Below are positions 62,899-64,000 of a DNA stretch of 64,000 nt, piece after piece. The number at the start of each line of letters is the position of its first letter. Position 1 is the first letter of the stretch. The notes beneath the pieces are model-generated. The model was given only the letters and a program-made list of their open reading frames with translations. It was not told the DNA's origin and did no database searches. Made by a program: the position numbers and the translations under genes. Source of the stretch: Clostridium sp. AM33-3 (lineage in GTDB: Bacteria; Bacillota; Clostridia; Lachnospirales; Lachnospiraceae); assembly GCF_003480315.1 (NCBI RefSeq), contig NZ_QUIV01000009.1, forward strand, positions 52,366-116,365. The letters are read 5' to 3'.

Positions 62899-62904
62899 AT
62901 TATA
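62899..62904 (-). promoter_or_regulatory. -10 box of the riboswitch transcript
   Basis: TATAAT just upstream of the aptamer; the -35 region is T-rich without a clear match. Confidence 0.5.
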
Positions 62905-63034
62905 GCTTTTAAACTTATGGAAAAAACTGGTTTTATTATACTATAGCGCTCTACTGTACACAAGAAAAACATTACCGTTTTAACGCCTGAAAACAAAAAA
63001 GAACAGCCGATATATATATACTCGAACTGTTCTT

Positions 63035-63242
63035 CTACTTCCGAAGTCCACGCAGCATTGACATTACTGTTTCCTGCTCATTTGTACTCAGATCGTTCCA
63101 TATCCCCAGAACTTCTTTCTGTTTTTCTGTCAGATTCTCTGAATTACCTTCCTGAAAAAACTGCGATAATGTCACGCTTTTCACATAAAGATGTTATTTT
63201 ATCCGCAATATACTTCTCTATCTGCAAGTAACTATACCTCAT
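63035..63242 (-). pseudogene. XRE-family regulator with deleted helix-turn-helix
   Basis: Two pieces in different frames. From ATG 63242 the frame reads MRYSYLQIEKYIADKITSLC then EKRDI, the start of an XRE regulator. From about 63184 the other frame reads VKSVTLSQFFQEGNSENLTE and KQKEVLGIWNDLS...SMLRGLRK, the end of one, to TAG at 63035. The helix-turn-helix between RDI and TLSQFF (about 40-45 codons) is absent and the frame is shifted. The bases GACATTA can be read in both pieces, suggesting a microhomology junction. Confidence 0.65.
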
Positions 63243-63397
63243 TTCCGCTATTACATGTTCTTTTTGTACCTGTAATAATGAAAAAATATTAGTAATCAAC
63301 TTTGCAAGTATTCATTACCATTATGGGAAGTATACGGATAAAAAAATATAAAGATACTTTCGTTTCCGCAAAAGTCATTTTCGCTTATATCGTTTTT

Positions 63398-63426
63398 ATA
63401 ATAGCACAGACAGTTATGTTTGTCAC
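63398..63426 (-). promoter_or_regulatory. Promoter of the XRE relic
   Basis: Minus-strand GTGACA (63421-63426), 17 bases, TATTAT (63398-63403); the -35 overlaps the stop of the reverse transcriptase fragment. Confidence 0.4.
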
Positions 63427-63950
63427 ATGAAAGTTTCCTTCACGGAGGCCAACACTCGCCTTGGCGTAGGATCTTTTGTATCTTTTGCACTTCTGTTCGG
63501 ACGATAGCCATAGCTACCCTCTGCAAACAACGGTTCATAGATTGGCACTAACTGTTGGGTTATTGCCTGTTGGAGTGTACGGTCTACCACTGTTGGTATG
63601 CCAATCTTTCGCACACCACCATCTGGTTTGGGAATCTCAACTCGTCTTACTGGAGACGGAGTGTACTTTCCACGATAAATGCGGTCGGTTATCTCTTGTT
63701 GATGTTCCTTTAGATATGGAAGTGCCTCCTCAATGGTCATGCCATCAATTCCCGGCGCTCCCTTGTTTGCCTTAACTCTCTTATACGCTCTGTTAATGTT
63801 GTCTTTATACAGTATCGCTTCCAAAAGTCTCGGCTGTGCACTGTCTCTTTCTTTCCATATCCGATTGAATGACCTGGACGCTTTCACATACCCTTCATGT
63901 TCCGCATTATCTCTTTGCGAACAGCCATTGTTTTCAATGTTTTCTGCCAT
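63423..63950 (-). pseudogene. ltrA: Group II intron reverse transcriptase, N-terminal fragment
   Basis: 175 codons. KASRSFNRIWKERDS, LEAILYKDNINRAYKRVKAN, KGAPGIDGMTIEEALPYL, RRVEIPKPDGGVRKIGIPTV and the GSYGYRPNRSA segment are the RT0-RT2 part of intron-encoded proteins of about 420-600 aa. After SAKD the sequence changes to an unrelated 18-residue tail and stops. The YADD catalytic motif, maturase and endonuclease parts are missing. The intron 5' RNA would start beyond the right window edge. Confidence 0.85.
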
Positions 63951-64000
63951 AAACGGTCATTCCTCCCTATTAAGTCAAGCGTTTTCCCTTAAAATATAAG
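63423..64000 (-). mobile_element. Remnant of a group II intron, cut by window edge
   Basis: Contains the truncated reverse transcriptase and the upstream AGGGAGGAATGACC leader that precedes such frames. The 3' boundary appears close to 63423-63440; the 5' boundary is outside the window. Confidence 0.6.

Noticed and set aside
1..64000. CRISPR array, rRNA operon, prophage or complete insertion sequence
   Set aside because: No regularly spaced repeats, no rRNA signature, no phage structural genes and no intact transposase were seen.

Overview
The window looks like chromosome of an anaerobic, low-to-mid GC member of the Bacillota (class Clostridia, most like Lachnospiraceae). The grounds are the gene order (dgt-dnaG-rpoD-trmK-nif3-nucleoside kinase; infC-rpmI-rplT; secG-rnr-smpB next to ssrA), T-box leaders on thrS and pheST, a Rex regulator, DUF1540 and BrnQ proteins, two-domain solute-binding hybrid kinases, and near-consensus sigma-A promoters (TTGACA-17-TATAAT). 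This taxonomic call is inference from gene content.

Layout. 1-6.3 kb: a partial EF-G paralogue, the tyrA-aroA pair of aromatic synthesis, and a secreted SGNH esterase. 6.4-12.3 kb (minus): yebC, a CBS-domain CorC-like protein, and a probable rex-nnr-alr-mazF run. 12.4-15.2 kb: an ABC-F ATPase, an internally deleted PLP transsulfuration enzyme, and RNase P RNA. 15.3-22.5 kb (minus): the sigma-A macromolecular synthesis operon. 22.6-23.2 kb: four tRNA genes (three Leu, one Asn). 23.4-26.5 kb: a membrane diguanylate cyclase converging on a K+/H+ antiporter. 26.6-30.7 kb: infC-rpmI-rplT with a leader, DUF1540, and thrS with a T-box. 30.8-35.2 kb: a secreted TIM-barrel protein, a membrane-anchored nuclease, tmRNA and ilvE. 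35.5-42.8 kb: a cell-wall-repeat ORF, smpB, rnr, secG, and pheST with a T-box. 42.9-52.7 kb, an accessory metabolic stretch: lysR/brnQ, an iron-type dehydrogenase, one truncated and one intact UroD/MtaA-like gene, an aldo-keto reductase, a TIGR04076 protein, an NhaC-type transporter under a T-box with a tryptophan (TGG) specifier, a flavin reductase and mazG. 52.7-64 kb: remnants of a JetD-like gene and of an XRE regulator, a cluster of one solute-binding lipoprotein and three hybrid histidine kinases, and a truncated group II intron reverse transcriptase.

The most interesting system is at 53.1-62.9 kb. A class I cyclic di-GMP riboswitch followed by an intrinsic terminator precedes a lipoprotein that joins a solute-binding domain to a 5'-nucleotidase C-terminal-like domain. 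That gene is almost overlapped by a hybrid kinase gene, and two further hybrid kinases with duplicated solute-binding sensor domains follow. One of these has lost its transmembrane and phospho-accepting histidine region. A diguanylate cyclase lies elsewhere in the window, so a c-di-GMP-gated nutrient-sensing array is a reasonable hypothesis.

A second theme is gene loss by clean deletion: the transsulfuration enzyme, a UroD-like gene, the JetD-like gene, the XRE regulator, one hybrid kinase and the intron reverse transcriptase all keep recognisable pieces with the middle or one end gone.
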